This document shows, piece after piece, positions 1 through 6,017 of a stretch of DNA of 15,192 nt. How positions within the stretch are numbered: position 1 is the stretch's first letter; every line of letters begins with the position of its first letter. A program made the position numbers and the translations under genes. Origin of the DNA: a bacterium UBP2_UBA2255. Lineage in GTDB: Bacteria > Edwardsbacteria > AC1 > EtOH8. The stretch lies in assembly GCA_002347565.1 (NCBI GenBank), contig DDXR01000027.1, forward strand, positions 42,033 to 57,224, written 5' to 3'. The notes beneath the pieces are model-generated. The model searched no databases. It was not told the DNA's origin and was given only the letters and a program-made list of their open reading frames with translations.

Positions 1-1
1 C

Positions 2-181
2 GACGATGTATTCTTCCTGAAATCGTTCGATGGGGGAAAGATACTCGATACCTACGGGTTTGTGCGTTCGGGCGATACGCTGCTGGTCTACAATGTCGGG
101 GAATCGGAATCATGCGAAGGATCGGTCAGGGTGGGCAGCCCCCTGATGGCGCTGCGAAAGATGAAGCAGGGCAAACGATGA
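2..181 (+). CDS. C-terminal fragment of an unidentified protein (5' end outside window)
   Basis: The second forward frame is open from the window edge to the TGA at 179-181 and encodes the last 59 residues of a protein. I do not recognise the family. The tail is mixed hydrophobic and charged, includes the stretch GFVRSGDTLLVYNVGE, which looks like beta-strands, and ends in a basic segment (LRKMKQGKR). No membrane segment is visible. Its stop overlaps the ATG of the next gene in an ATGA arrangement, which supports both the reading frame and co-translation with the downstream phosphodiesterase. The adjacent frame is also open here (hypothetical extension from 112), but this frame is preferred because it gives the clean 4-base junction. 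Confidence 0.55.
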   Translation, partial: DDVFFLKSFDGGKILDTYGFVRSGDTLLVYNVGESESCEGSVRVGSPLMALRKMKQGKR

Positions 182-663
182 AGATCGGCATCATCTCCGA
201 CACCCACGACCACCTGGGCAACTGCCGCAAGGCCTGCGAGGCGTTCGCCGCCGAGGGCATCAGGACCGCGCTGCACGCCGGGGACATCAACGCGCCGTTT
301 GCGGTCGTGCCATTCCACGACGCGCGGATAAAGCTGATCGCCGTGTTCGGGAACAACGACGGTGAGAAGCTGTTCCTGCGCGAGCGGTTCGCCGAGCTGG
401 GGTTCGAGCTGCACCACGGCCCGCACCGCTTCCAGCTCGATGGCCGCCGCATCTGCCTGATGCACGAGCCGCGCTGTCTGGACAGCCTGGTCAGATCGGG
501 CGACTTCGACCTGGCGGTCTACGGCCACACCCACGAGCTGGCGATCGGCGAGGAGGGCACCCTGGTGGTCAACCCGGGCGAGGCCTGCGGCTACCTCAGC
601 GGCAAGGCCACCTGCGCGGTGGTCGACCTGGCGGACCTGAGCGGCCGGATCATCGAGCTGTAG
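178..663 (+). CDS. YfcE/MJ0936-family metallophosphoesterase
   Basis: A 161-residue calcineurin-like phosphoesterase of the small YfcE/MJ0936 type, expected to hydrolyse phosphodiesters in the cytoplasm with two divalent metals. The full metal-ligand set is visible: DTH near the N-terminus (D8, H10), HAGD (D36), GNND (N60), a histidine in the LMHE segment (H96) and GHTH (H117, H119), followed by the typical NPGE turn. The length matches the family (about 160-185 residues). I chose ATG 178 because the family begins MKIGIISDTH; the frame continues upstream to an ATG at 112, but that extension has no family counterpart. The natural substrate cannot be told from sequence. It is followed after 28 bases by larE, but no functional link to the lar genes is known. 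Confidence 0.93.
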   Translation: MKIGIISDTHDHLGNCRKACEAFAAEGIRTALHAGDINAPFAVVPFHDARIKLIAVFGNNDGEKLFLRERFAELGFELHHGPHRFQLDGRRICLMHEPRCLDSLVRSGDFDLAVYGHTHELAIGEEGTLVVNPGEACGYLSGKATCAVVDLADLSGRIIEL

Positions 664-691
664 TCTGCCACAGAGACACTGAGACACAGAG
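664..691 (+). repeat. Short GAGACAC-rich intergenic sequence
   Basis: The whole spacer between the phosphodiesterase and larE consists of a low-complexity purine/CA sequence (CCACAGAGACACTGAGACAC and continuing) in which GAGACAC occurs twice. Similar CACAGAGACACAGAG strings recur between genes in many bacterial genomes. No clear Shine-Dalgarno sequence stands in front of the larE ATG, so this element occupies the place where one would be expected. Confidence 0.45.
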
Positions 692-1489
692 ATGGCCGTA
701 ACGCTCAAGGGAAAAGAGAACAAGCTCATTGCGCTGTTGAAGAGCTACGGCAGCGCGGTAGTCGCCTACTCCGGCGGCACCGACAGCACGCTGCTGGCGC
801 TGCTGGCCAAGGAAGCGCTCGGCGACAAGCACCTGGCAGTCACCGCCGCCTCGCCGACCTATACCAGTGCCGAGCTGCTGCAGGCCAAGGCCATCGCGAA
901 GCAATTCGGCTTGAACCTTCAGGTGGTGACCACGGACGAACTCGCCGACCCGAAATTCACGGCCAATCCGGTCGACCGTTGTTATCACTGCAAGAACCAT
1001 CTGCTCAAGATCGTCCACGCAGTGGCCCTGCAGCGGGGCTTCACGACGGTGCTCGACGGCAGCAACGCCGACGACGGCCGCGATTACCGCCCGGGGCGCA
1101 AAGCCGTTCGGGAATGGGGTGTGAACAGCCCGCTGGCCGAGGCTGGCCTGACCAAGGCAGAGATCAGGAGGATCGCCAAGCGGAAAAAGCTGCCCAACTG
1201 GAACAAGCCGGCCAATGCCTGCCTGGCCTCGCGCGTGCCGTACGGCACCGTGATCAGCGCCGATGTGCTGTCACGGATCGAACGGGCGGAGCGCGTCCTC
1301 TCCAAGATGGGATTCAGGCATCATCGCGTGCGGCACCATGGCGAGGTCGCGCGGATCGAGCTGCCGCCGGCTGCGATCAGCGCGGCGGTCAAGAACAGGG
1401 AGCGGATCGTCCGGCGGATTAATGCCGCCGGCTACAAGTTCGTGACGCTGGACCTAGCGGGGTACCAGATGGGATGCTTCAACCCGTAG
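692..1489 (+). CDS. larE: LarE, ATP-dependent sulfur transferase of nickel-pincer cofactor synthesis
   Basis: A 265-residue PP-loop protein. LarE adenylates the carboxylates of pyridinium-3,5-biscarboxylate mononucleotide and replaces them with thiocarboxylates. The PP-loop SGGTDS is at residues 27-32. Other family landmarks are LDGSNADDGRDYRPG (121-135), NWNKPANACLASR (169-181, sulfur-site Cys177) and the C-terminal YKFVTLDLAGYQMG. A DRCYHCK motif at 95-101 adds C97 and C100, where, from memory, the Lactobacillus plantarum enzyme has no cysteines. With Cys177 this gives the three-cysteine set associated with [4Fe-4S]-dependent LarE proteins, so this enzyme may be catalytic in sulfur transfer rather than sacrificial (inference). 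larB and larC follow directly. Confidence 0.95.
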   Translation: MAVTLKGKENKLIALLKSYGSAVVAYSGGTDSTLLALLAKEALGDKHLAVTAASPTYTSAELLQAKAIAKQFGLNLQVVTTDELADPKFTANPVDRCYHCKNHLLKIVHAVALQRGFTTVLDGSNADDGRDYRPGRKAVREWGVNSPLAEAGLTKAEIRRIAKRKKLPNWNKPANACLASRVPYGTVISADVLSRIERAERVLSKMGFRHHRVRHHGEVARIELPPAAISAAVKNRERIVRRINAAGYKFVTLDLAGYQMGCFNP

Positions 1490-1497
1490 CATCGTTT

Positions 1498-1573
1498 GTC
1501 ACTCCTGCGAAGGCAGGAGTCCATGGATTCCCGCCGGAGTTTACCCCATGCGGTGACATGGGGCGGGAATGAC
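1498..1573. repeat. Double-hairpin palindromic intergenic element (REP-like)
   Basis: This 76-base element between larE and larB is bounded by GTCA and TGAC. It contains a perfect 8-bp hairpin (ACTCCTGC / GCAGGAGT, loop GAAG, 1501-1520) and a second, larger foldback (1527-1570) in which ATTCCCG pairs with CGGGAAT and CCCCATG pairs with CATGGGG around a 6-base loop. It resembles the widespread GTCATTCCCGCGAA-type interspersed palindromes of bacterial genomes. It has no U-tract, so it is not a typical intrinsic terminator, although it could slow RNA decay or attenuate transcription between larE and larB. The open frame running through it (from ATG 1496) is not a plausible N-terminus for LarB. 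Confidence 0.75.
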
Positions 1574-1585
1574 ACGAGAAAGAAA

Positions 1586-2353
1586 ATGGACAACGAGAAG
1601 ATACAGCAGATACTGAGGGGCGTGAAATCCGGCAGGTTCTCGGAAACGAAGGCCCTCGAACTGCTGCGGCACCTGCCGCACGCCGACCTCGGCTTCGCCA
1701 CCATCGACAACCACCGCGCGCTGCGGCGCGGCGCGCCCGAGGTGATCTTCTGCCAGGGCAAGACGCCGGCGCAAGTCACAAAGATATTCGCCCACATGGC
1801 CCCGCACGGCCTGGTGATGGCCACCCGCGCCGACGCCGCGCACTGGAGGGCGGTCAAGCGGTCTTTCCCCAAGGCCATCTACCACCAGCAGGCGAGGATC
1901 ATCTCCAACCGCAAAGCCGCGAAGCAGGCCGCGAAGCGGTACATCGCCGTGGTGACGGCCGGCACGTCGGACATCCCGGTGGCCGACGAGGCTGCGGTCA
2001 CGGCCGAGCTGCTGGGCCACCGCGTGGAACGGCTGTGGGACGTGGGCGTGGCCGGCATCCACCGGCTGTTCAACAAGCTCGACCTCCTGCAGAACGCCTC
2101 GGTGATCGTGGTGGCCGCGGGGATGGAGGGCGCGCTGCCCTCGGTGGTCAGCGGGCTGGTGGCCTGCCCGGTGGTGGCCGTGCCCACCAGCGTGGGCTAC
2201 GGCGCCAGTTTCGGCGGGATCACGGCGCTGCTGGCGATGCTCAATTCCTGCTCGCCCGGCGTGGCCGTGGTCAACATCGACAACGGGTTCGGCGCCGGCT
2301 ACCTGGCAGCGATGATGCTCAAAGGACGTATCACGGACAACCGGGGACAGTAA
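1586..2353 (+). CDS. larB: LarB, pyridinium-3,5-biscarboxylic acid mononucleotide synthase
   Basis: A 255-residue LarB. It carboxylates nicotinic acid adenine dinucleotide and releases AMP to give P2CMN, the first committed step of NPN cofactor synthesis. The N-terminal helical region (1-90) contains the family pattern around DNHRALRRGAPEVIFCQGKT. The PurE-like domain shows VVTAGTSDIPVADEAAV, RLWDVGVAGIHRL, PTSVGYGASFGG and NIDNGFGAGYLA. Cys222 in NSCSPG aligns with the cysteine reported to bind the pyridinium substrate covalently in the Lactobacillus enzyme. ATG 1586 is chosen because it gives a family-like N-terminus (MDNEKIQQIL). The longer frame from 1496 would translate the palindromic element. 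The ribosome site is weak (GAGAAAG). larE lies upstream and larC is 61 bases downstream. Confidence 0.95.
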   Translation: MDNEKIQQILRGVKSGRFSETKALELLRHLPHADLGFATIDNHRALRRGAPEVIFCQGKTPAQVTKIFAHMAPHGLVMATRADAAHWRAVKRSFPKAIYHQQARIISNRKAAKQAAKRYIAVVTAGTSDIPVADEAAVTAELLGHRVERLWDVGVAGIHRLFNKLDLLQNASVIVVAAGMEGALPSVVSGLVACPVVAVPTSVGYGASFGGITALLAMLNSCSPGVAVVNIDNGFGAGYLAAMMLKGRITDNRGQ

Positions 2354-2414
2354 GGAATCCAGGAAACTAAGACCATTCCAGGGTTCCTCGCTTCCTGATG
2401 ATAAGACGATCCAG

Positions 2415-3578
2415 ATGAAGCGAACCGTCTTTTTCGACTGCCCGACCGGCGCGGCCGGGAACATGCTGCTGGCCGCGTTGATCGGCGCCGGCGCCGACGC
2501 CAGGCGGATCGAGCGGCAGCTGCGCAAACTGCCGGTCAAGGGCTGGTCGCTGCAGTTGCGAACGATTCGCAAACAGGGCATCGCCGCGCTGCACCTCGAG
2601 GTCAGGCAGGGCCCGCAGCCAGAGCGGCACCTGTCGGACATCTTCCGGATCATCGACCGGGCGAAGCTTTCGGACAAGGTCACCGGCAGCGCCTACCTGA
2701 TCTTCTCCGCCCTGGCCAAGGCCGAGGCGCAGGTGCACCAGGCGCCGATCGGCCGCATCCACTTCCACGAGGTGGGCGCGGTCGACGCCATCGTCGACAT
2801 CGTCGGCGCCTGCCTGGCGCTGGAGGACCTGAGGATCGACGAGGTCCGCTGTTCGCCGCTCAACGTTGGGCACGGCACGGTCAGGTGCGCACACGGCCTG
2901 CTGCCCGTTCCTGCGCCGGCGACCGCGCTGCTGCTGAAGAACGCACCGGTCTACCAGAACGAGCTGGCGGGCGAACTGGTCACCCCGACCGGCGCTGCGA
3001 TCCTCGCGACGCTGGCCAAATCGTTCGGCCCGATGCCGGAAATGACGGTCACTGCCGTGGGCTACGGTGCCGGGACCAGGGAGCTCGGCGTGCCCAACAT
3101 GGTACGGGCCTTCATCGGAGAGACTTCGTCTCCGTCTCCGGCAACGAAGGAGCTGGTCCTGCTGGAGACCAACATCGACGACATGAATGCGCAGGTCTAC
3201 GGGCACGTGATGGAGCTGCTGTTCAAGTCCGGCGCGCTGGATGTCTGGATGACTCCTATTTACATGAAGAAGAACCGTCCCGGCATCGTGCTCTCGGTTT
3301 TAGTTCCGGCCGCGAACGAGCGGCAAACGGTCGACCTGATGTTCGCCGAGACCACCAGCCTGGGAATCAGGCGCCGCGCGGTCGAACGGTACGCGTTGGC
3401 ACGGGAAACCGTCACGGTCGAAACGAAGTACGGTCAGATCACGGGCAAGGCCACGCTGTTGCCAGCGGGCGGGAAACGGTTCATGCCGGAGTACGAGGAC
3501 TGCCGCAACGCTGCGATCAAGCACGGCGCGCCGCTGCGCGTCGTCCAGGAGGCAGCGACGAGGGCGTACCGGGGATAA
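2415..3578 (+). CDS. larC: LarC, nickel insertion protein of nickel-pincer cofactor synthesis (single fused frame)
   Basis: A 387-residue CTP-dependent cyclometallase that inserts nickel into P2TMN to give the NPN cofactor. Both halves are in one frame, whereas Lactobacillus plantarum makes full-length LarC by programmed frameshifting between larC1 and larC2. N-terminal domain landmarks are FDCPTGAAGNM (7-17), HFHEVGAVDAIVDIVG (116-131), GHGTVRCAHGLLPVPAPAT (152-170) and ELVTPTGAAIL (187-197). The C-terminal domain begins near residue 245, with NIDDMNAQVYGHVMELL (253-269), MKKNRPG (284-290) and TTSLGIRRR (313-321). The N-terminal motif reads GNM where I remember the family consensus as GDM. 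The spacer before it (2354-2414) holds only a weak imperfect inverted repeat and no strong ribosome site. Confidence 0.95.
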   Translation: MKRTVFFDCPTGAAGNMLLAALIGAGADARRIERQLRKLPVKGWSLQLRTIRKQGIAALHLEVRQGPQPERHLSDIFRIIDRAKLSDKVTGSAYLIFSALAKAEAQVHQAPIGRIHFHEVGAVDAIVDIVGACLALEDLRIDEVRCSPLNVGHGTVRCAHGLLPVPAPATALLLKNAPVYQNELAGELVTPTGAAILATLAKSFGPMPEMTVTAVGYGAGTRELGVPNMVRAFIGETSSPSPATKELVLLETNIDDMNAQVYGHVMELLFKSGALDVWMTPIYMKKNRPGIVLSVLVPAANERQTVDLMFAETTSLGIRRRAVERYALARETVTVETKYGQITGKATLLPAGGKRFMPEYEDCRNAAIKHGAPLRVVQEAATRAYRG

Positions 3579-3626
3579 CCCCTCCCAGAACCCTCCCCGA
3601 AAGCGTTCGGGGAGGGGAGGGGAGGG
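3579..3626 (+). repeat. C-rich/G-rich hairpin with four consecutive G-runs upstream of the YitT gene
   Basis: Directly after the larC stop comes a pyrimidine-rich arm and then a purine-rich arm. CCCTCCCCGAA (3591-3601) pairs perfectly over 11 bases with TTCGGGGAGGG (3606-3616) around an AGCG loop. The 3' arm continues as GGGG-A-GGGG-A-GGGG-A-GGG (3609-3626), a run capable of forming a G-quadruplex on the RNA or coding strand. There is no U-tract after the stem. It resembles common CCCTCCCC/GGGGAGGG intergenic palindromes and also supplies strong Shine-Dalgarno-like sequence in front of a GTG at 3629. Confidence 0.7.
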
Positions 3627-3652
3627 TGGTGTCAACAGAGCGATACGAAGCC

Positions 3653-4546
3653 ATGGACCTGAAGCGCATCGTCATCAAACCGAAGCTTCCCAAGGTGATC
3701 TGGGATTTTTTCATGATCACCCTGGGCGCAGCCTTGATGGCCCTGTCCTACGACCTGTTCCTGGTGCCGCACAAGATCGCGCCCGGCGGCGCGGCGGGCG
3801 TGGCCACGATCCTCCACTTTCTGTTCAAGCTGCCGGTGGGCGTGGTGATTTTCGCGGTGAACATCCCGTTGTTCGTCTGGGGCTTGAAGGAGTTCGGCAG
3901 AAAGTTCGGGTTTCGCACCATCTATGCCGTTTTCATGACCGCGTTCCTTACGGACTTTCTGCAGGCCCAGTTCCGTTTCCAGGCGGCGACCGGGAATACT
4001 ATTCTGGCGGCGCTCTACGGCGCTGTGCTGCTCGGCATCGGGCTGGGGCTGGCTTTCCGGCACCAGGCCACCACCGGCGGTTCGGACATCGTGGCCCAGA
4101 TCATCGCCAAGTACACCAACGCCACGCCCGGGATCGGCATCATGCTGGTGGACTTCGTGATCATCGCGCTGGCCGGGCTGTCCTTCGGCAAGGTCGACCT
4201 GGCGCTCTACGGCTTCATCACGCTCTACGTCTCGTCGAGGATCCTGGACGTGATCCTGGAGGGCTGGTCCTACAACAAGGCGGCCTACATCATCTCCGAT
4301 AACTGGGAGCTGATCCGGGGCGAGGTGGTGCTGGGGCTGGACCGCGGCGGCACGATGTGGGCGGGCAAGGGGTTCTACAAGGGCGCGGAGAAGACCATCC
4401 TGTTCTGCGTGGTCAGCCGGCGGGAGCTGGCCCAGCTGCGCGAGGCCGTGAAACTGCTCGATCCCAAGGCGTTCATGGTGGTGACCGACGCCAAGGAGGT
4501 GCTGGGTCAGGGGTTCAAGCCGTGGTCGAAGGTTACTTCATCCTGA
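3653..4546 (+). CDS. YitT-family integral membrane protein (DUF161 plus DUF2179)
   Basis: A 297-residue membrane protein of the YitT family, function unknown. By eye there are about six hydrophobic segments, near residues 17-38, 44-73, 85-107, 117-134, 156-178 and 181-200. Family landmarks are the LVPHKIAPGGAAGVATIL loop, the FRHQATTGGSDIVAQI segment (135-150) and the soluble C-terminal DUF2179 domain (about 208-290) with DRGGTMWAGKGFY and a VVTDAKEVLGQGF ending. ATG 3653 gives a family-like start (MDLKRIVI). An in-frame GTG at 3629 has much better Shine-Dalgarno spacing to the GGGGAGGG run and would add eight residues, so the start is not settled. The frame stays open far upstream over larC, but that part is out-of-frame shadow. 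Confidence 0.9.
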   Translation: MDLKRIVIKPKLPKVIWDFFMITLGAALMALSYDLFLVPHKIAPGGAAGVATILHFLFKLPVGVVIFAVNIPLFVWGLKEFGRKFGFRTIYAVFMTAFLTDFLQAQFRFQAATGNTILAALYGAVLLGIGLGLAFRHQATTGGSDIVAQIIAKYTNATPGIGIMLVDFVIIALAGLSFGKVDLALYGFITLYVSSRILDVILEGWSYNKAAYIISDNWELIRGEVVLGLDRGGTMWAGKGFYKGAEKTILFCVVSRRELAQLREAVKLLDPKAFMVVTDAKEVLGQGFKPWSKVTSS

Positions 4547-4555
4547 TCGTAAAAT

Positions 4556-4571
4556 GTGAATCGTGAATCGT
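4556..4571 (+). repeat. Left inverted repeat flanking the four-helix-bundle gene
   Basis: The sequence GTGAATCGTGAATCGT lies ten bases after the YitT stop. Its reverse complement matches 15 of 16 bases at 4965-4980, on the far side of the four-helix-bundle gene, so the two copies frame that gene and little else. Within it, GTGAATC is itself tandemly repeated. Confidence 0.7.
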
Positions 4572-4586
4572 CGAGGGGCAACCTGA

Positions 4587-4946
4587 ATGGAACGGGCGCA
4601 TAAGAAGCTGGATGTCTGGAAATTGAGCATGCAGCTGGCCAAAGAAATATACGCTATTACCGGCCGATTCCCGCGTGAGGAACAGTATGGTATCGTTTCT
4701 CAGATGCGCAGGGCGGCAACGTCAATCCCGGCGAACATCGCTGAAGGTGCCGCGCGAAGGTCAAAAAGAGAATTCCTCCAATTCCTATCCATCGCGGGCG
4801 GGTCATTAAGCGAACTGGATACATTTGTCGATCTTTCGTTGATGCTTGGGTATATCTCGGACAATGAGAAACCATTGTGCGATGAGTTGATCGCAAAGGT
4901 CGGCATGACATTGGCAGGTTTGACCCGCAGTCTTCGCCTCCGCTGA
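4587..4946 (+). CDS. Four-helix-bundle protein, S23/IVP (23S rRNA intervening-sequence) family
   Basis: A 119-residue protein of the S23 ribosomal / four-helix-bundle family (TIGR02436 type). The signature runs from LDVWKLSMQLAKEIY through FPREEQYGIVSQMRRA (residues 28-43) to ATSIPANIAEGAARRS (44-59), followed by two further predicted helices. The family was first described inside intervening sequences of 23S rRNA genes, but stand-alone copies are common and their function is unknown. GAGGGG at 4573-4578 sits eight bases before the ATG. The gene is visibly more AT-rich than both neighbours, with many A/T-ending codons, and is framed by 15/16-matching inverted repeats. This suggests it arrived or moved as a unit. 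No rRNA sequence surrounds it. Confidence 0.92.
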   Translation: MERAHKKLDVWKLSMQLAKEIYAITGRFPREEQYGIVSQMRRAATSIPANIAEGAARRSKREFLQFLSIAGGSLSELDTFVDLSLMLGYISDNEKPLCDELIAKVGMTLAGLTRSLRLR

Positions 4947-4964
4947 CACCCCATTTTACCCTTT

Positions 4965-4980
4965 ACGATTCACGTTTCAC
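4965..4980 (-). repeat. Right inverted repeat flanking the four-helix-bundle gene
   Basis: ACGATTCACGTTTCAC is the inverted copy of the repeat at 4556-4571, with one mismatch. It ends just before the trpS start, so the trpS leader is formed largely by this repeat, leaving only a GGGA as ribosome-site candidate. Confidence 0.7.
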
Positions 4981-4989
4981 GGGATGCTC

Positions 4990-5988
4990 ATGAAGAGGAT
5001 ATTGACCGGGGACAGACCAACCGGCCCGCTGCACATCGGCCACTACTTCGGCTCGCTGCAGGACCGGGTCAAACTGCAGCACGAGTACCAGACCTACGTG
5101 CTGATCGCCGACACCCAGGCGTTGACCGACAACCACGAGACGCCGGAGAAGGTGCGCGACAACATCCTGGAGGTGACGCTGGACTACCTGGCCGCGGGCA
5201 TCGACCCGGCCAAGGCGACCATCGTGATCCAGTCCAGGATGCCGGCCATCGCCGATCTGACCGTCTACTTCATGAACCTGGTGACGGTGGCCCGCGTCGG
5301 CCGCAACCCCACGGTCAAGGACGAGATCAAGCAGAAGGGATTCGGCGAGAGCCTGCCGTTCGGTTTCTTCGCCTACCCGGTGTCGCAGGCCGCGGACATC
5401 CTGGCTTTCAACGCCGACCTGGTGCCGGTCGGGGAAGACCAGCTGCCGATGATCGAGATGACCCGCGAGATCGCCCGCGACTTCAACCGCATCTACGGCC
5501 CGACCTTCGTCGAGCCGCAGCCCAAGGTCGGGACCTTCGGCCGGCTGAAGGGGCTGGACGGCGGCGCCAAGATGAGCAAGTCGCTGAACAACGCAATCTA
5601 TCTCAAGGACACGGAGGAGGAGATCGCCAGGAAGGTGATGGCGGCCTATACCGACCCCACCCGCGCCAAGAAGACCGATCCCGGCCATCCCGACGGCTGC
5701 ATGGCCTACGCCTACCACGGCATATTCACGAAAGAAGGGCAGGCGAAGATCCGCGAGGAATGCCTGGCCGGGCAGCGCGGCTGCGTGCAGTGCAAGAAGG
5801 AGCTGGCGGCCAACCTCAACGCGTTCCTGGCGCCGATCCGCGACAAGCGCCTGGCGCTGGCGCGCGACCTGGGATACGTCAAGGACGTGCTGAACGCGGG
5901 GATCAGGAAGGGCCGCGAGACCTCGGACGCGGTGCTGGACGCCGCGCTGCGCGCGATGAAGATCGACTACCGGGATATCCTGGGATAG
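4990..5988 (+). CDS. trpS: Tryptophanyl-tRNA synthetase
   Basis: A 332-residue class Ic aminoacyl-tRNA synthetase that charges tRNA-Trp in the cytoplasm. The HIGH motif is at residues 15-18 (GPLHIGHY) and KMSKS at 194-198 (GGAKMSKSLNN). The Rossmann core contains the TrpS-typical segments GDRPTGPLHIGH, MNLVTVARVGRNPTVKDEI and YPVSQAADIL with VPVGEDQ. The C-terminal helical anticodon region carries a CVQCKKELAANLN segment. Length fits bacterial TrpS. ATG 4990 gives the usual MKRILTGDRPTG start with GGGA five bases before it; ATG 4984 would add two residues. The leader is too short for a T-box or trp attenuator, so any such control would have to lie farther upstream. Confidence 0.97.
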   Translation: MKRILTGDRPTGPLHIGHYFGSLQDRVKLQHEYQTYVLIADTQALTDNHETPEKVRDNILEVTLDYLAAGIDPAKATIVIQSRMPAIADLTVYFMNLVTVARVGRNPTVKDEIKQKGFGESLPFGFFAYPVSQAADILAFNADLVPVGEDQLPMIEMTREIARDFNRIYGPTFVEPQPKVGTFGRLKGLDGGAKMSKSLNNAIYLKDTEEEIARKVMAAYTDPTRAKKTDPGHPDGCMAYAYHGIFTKEGQAKIREECLAGQRGCVQCKKELAANLNAFLAPIRDKRLALARDLGYVKDVLNAGIRKGRETSDAVLDAALRAMKIDYRDILG

Positions 5989-6017
5989 ACCGGACCGTCT
6001 ACGGGAATGCTTCCATC

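Noticed and set aside
1498..1573. Intrinsic terminator or CRISPR-like repeat between larE and larB
   Set aside because: The stems lack a following U-tract, and there is only one unit with no regularly spaced repeats.
2885..4546. A 553-codon open frame that could be read as a fusion of an unknown domain with the YitT protein
   Set aside because: The first 256 codons run out of frame over larC and the palindromic spacer and look like Arg/Gly-rich shadow. YitT proteins begin near 3653.
4947..4989. T-box or trp attenuator in front of trpS
   Set aside because: The gap is only 43 bases and mostly the inverted repeat of the four-helix-bundle unit. No specifier loop, T-box core sequence or terminator is present.
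4547..4989. A 23S rRNA intervening sequence context for the S23-family gene
   Set aside because: The flanking genes are yitT and trpS, and no rRNA sequence is present on either side.
5760..6017. N-terminal extension of the DUF3078 barrel over the end of trpS
   Set aside because: It would bury the signal peptide and translates trpS in the wrong phase.
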